Origin: Bugulina stolonifera
Taxonomy: Eukaryota; Bryozoa; Gymnolaemata; Cheilostomatida; Bugulidae
Length of the DNA: 64,000 bases
Direction: 5' to 3'
Assembly (NCBI GenBank): GCA_935421135.1
Contig: OW285196.1
Coordinates: 8,567,501-8,631,500, forward strand
A model generated the notes under the pieces. That model was not told the DNA's origin. It saw only the letters and a list, made by a program, of their open reading frames with translations, and ran no database searches. Each line of letters starts with the position of its first letter. Positions within the stretch are counted from its first letter, which is position 1. A program made the translations under genes and the position numbers. Shown here piece by piece: positions 62,471 to 64,000 of this stretch.

Positions 62471-62499
62471 AACTACTGTAATAGGCCTAAGTAGGTCTA

Positions 62500-64000
62500 T
62501 ACTACATTGTATATTGTTGCATCTGTGGAGCAACCTGTTCATTTGTGATTTAAAATCATGAAATTCAAGTAGGTTGCACAGAGATTAAAATAATTTAATT
62601 AAAAGTTGTCCTAAATATTGTATCACATGAATGATTTTAATAATAATTTATAATTATATTATTAGAAAATAATTAAGCAATTAAGAAAATATTTTGACTG
62701 TTTGCCTTATACAAAATGCTACTCCACTCCAACTTCGGTTACTTGGCCACAACTGAGCTAGTTACACAGGAGAAGTCAAAGTTAGTTCACTACAGCCAGT
62801 TGGGTTGCTTTATTAATTATTGTGAGTGATTGTCATATCATTGTTGGTTTCCAATTTAAATTAATAATTAATTTCTGTGCGAGAGAAGCAGTTAGTTATA
62901 ACTAGAAAATGCCTGCTACCTGACTACTTACTTATACTAAAACATCACGCGCAAAGAGATAGGAAGCTCAAGAATTACCCCTTTATCTACAACTAATCCG
63001 TCTAGTAGTACAGTATTAATTATTGATTGTAAACAAATTATTCTTGTGAGTGTCACTGTAGTGAAACCACTGATAGGAAATGAGGTTTAGTTGCAAGTGC
63101 CAATTGCCAAAGAACCTAGAGAGCAATGCGAAAAATAGAGTAGGGCAGCCGCAGAAATATGGTCAAAAATAAGGTTCTCCACTTTGGCACTTTGAGGTCA
63201 AGGCGAAAAGCCGTACGATTAAACTATTTATTTGGATTTGTGTCCCCATGGTTATTGAGTGATCAGATAACTCTGAAATAGAACGTGTCAACTCAACGTT
63301 GGAGTTGTCAACCTTTACGATATTACTCCTTATGATAATATTGTTATTATTATCATTATTGATTGTAACGAAGTGAAGCCGGTATTTTATTGCAATAATT
63401 TGTCTAAATATAATGGCTTATCTTTTCATGCTTCAGATAAAATGTCTATTGTTTGTCCGGCCAGCACTGAACTTGGAATGACAAATTAATTGAGCAAGCA
63501 GAAAGGGATAAATATTGCTTGTAGCATTTTGTAACTAACTTCTGTATTGCGTAGAAAGCATGACAAATTATTTGCACTTTTATTAGAATTTCATACAATA
63601 GAGCAGTGAAGCTTATAATATACAGTGTAAGAGACCCTTCCCTTAGACCTTATGTTAGAAAATCGCAGTTGAGGGTACTATACATGTATTTATATTCTTT
63701 TTATTTAATTTAGTGTTTAAGCATATAAGCTACATGTACATGTATACTTTAAAGATGTATAAAATAAAACTATACATTAACATCAGCATTATAAAGAGTT
63801 TTAACAAAATCAGCAGTGCACTGATGTTCCAAGCCAAAGCATTATAAAATGTATAAGATTTACACAACATTATTGAATATCCTAGAGCTGAAATGGTGAA
63901 AGAATTTTTAGTAAACAAATTTTTGTTCTGATGACACAACTTACATGTTATACAAGGTAATTTATGCTTGACAGTATAGCGTGTGCTGCATAATATTTCC
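62500..64000. other. Upstream of FHIP1, no gene seen
   Basis: AT-rich sequence. Neither strand shows an open frame with splice support. The FHIP1 promoter should lie at its left end. Confidence 0.4.

Overview
This window is nuclear DNA from an invertebrate animal. It is AT-rich and full of introns with GT...AG borders and AATAAA polyadenylation signals. It carries minisatellites and short transposons, and the words TACATGTA and TAGGCCTA recur throughout. The gene content (a CIP4/Toca-1 F-BAR protein, a FHIP protein, a secreted LRR protein and a uromodulin-type D8C protein) is metazoan. The species cannot be fixed from the sequence; a marine invertebrate such as a sponge, cnidarian or mollusc would fit. 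All gene models were built by hand from splice sites, phase continuity and remembered family landmarks.

Layout. 57-1717 (+): a small secreted protein with a Lys/Ala helix, a Thr/Ser/Pro stalk and a D8C-like domain, with a possible short alternative 3' end. 2258-2909 (+): the last two exons of an unidentified disordered protein. 4286-29350 (-): a complete CIP4/FNBP1/Toca-1 homologue (18 exons, 595 aa; F-BAR, HR1, SH3). Its F-BAR intron 15001-21748 holds a 4.8 kb segment bounded by TTAA duplications and AGGATC inverted termini, with a small unidentified gene inside. 29351-29796: a bidirectional promoter with a nested palindrome, shared with 29797-31830 (+), an unidentified 225-aa protein. 33496-33895 (-): exon-like fragments, perhaps of a PTB-like protein. 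34340-46219 (-): a secreted LRR protein (4 exons, 357 aa). 48501-62062 (-): a complete FHIP1 homologue (17 coding exons, 1045 aa). 62071-64000: its promoter side, with a probable non-coding first exon.

The two large genes act in separate but related processes. CIP4/Toca-1 proteins couple curved plasma membrane to Cdc42, N-WASP and actin during endocytosis. FHIP1 proteins bind FTS and Hook adaptors and link early endosomes to dynein. The small genes at 57-1717 and 34340-46219 encode secreted proteins.

The most notable structural findings are the gene-carrying TTAA-flanked insertion, a 380-bp inverted-repeat element 15 nt from a FHIP splice donor with extra copies of that donor beside it, minisatellites sitting just downstream of splice donors, and a family of AGTTGTC hairpins.
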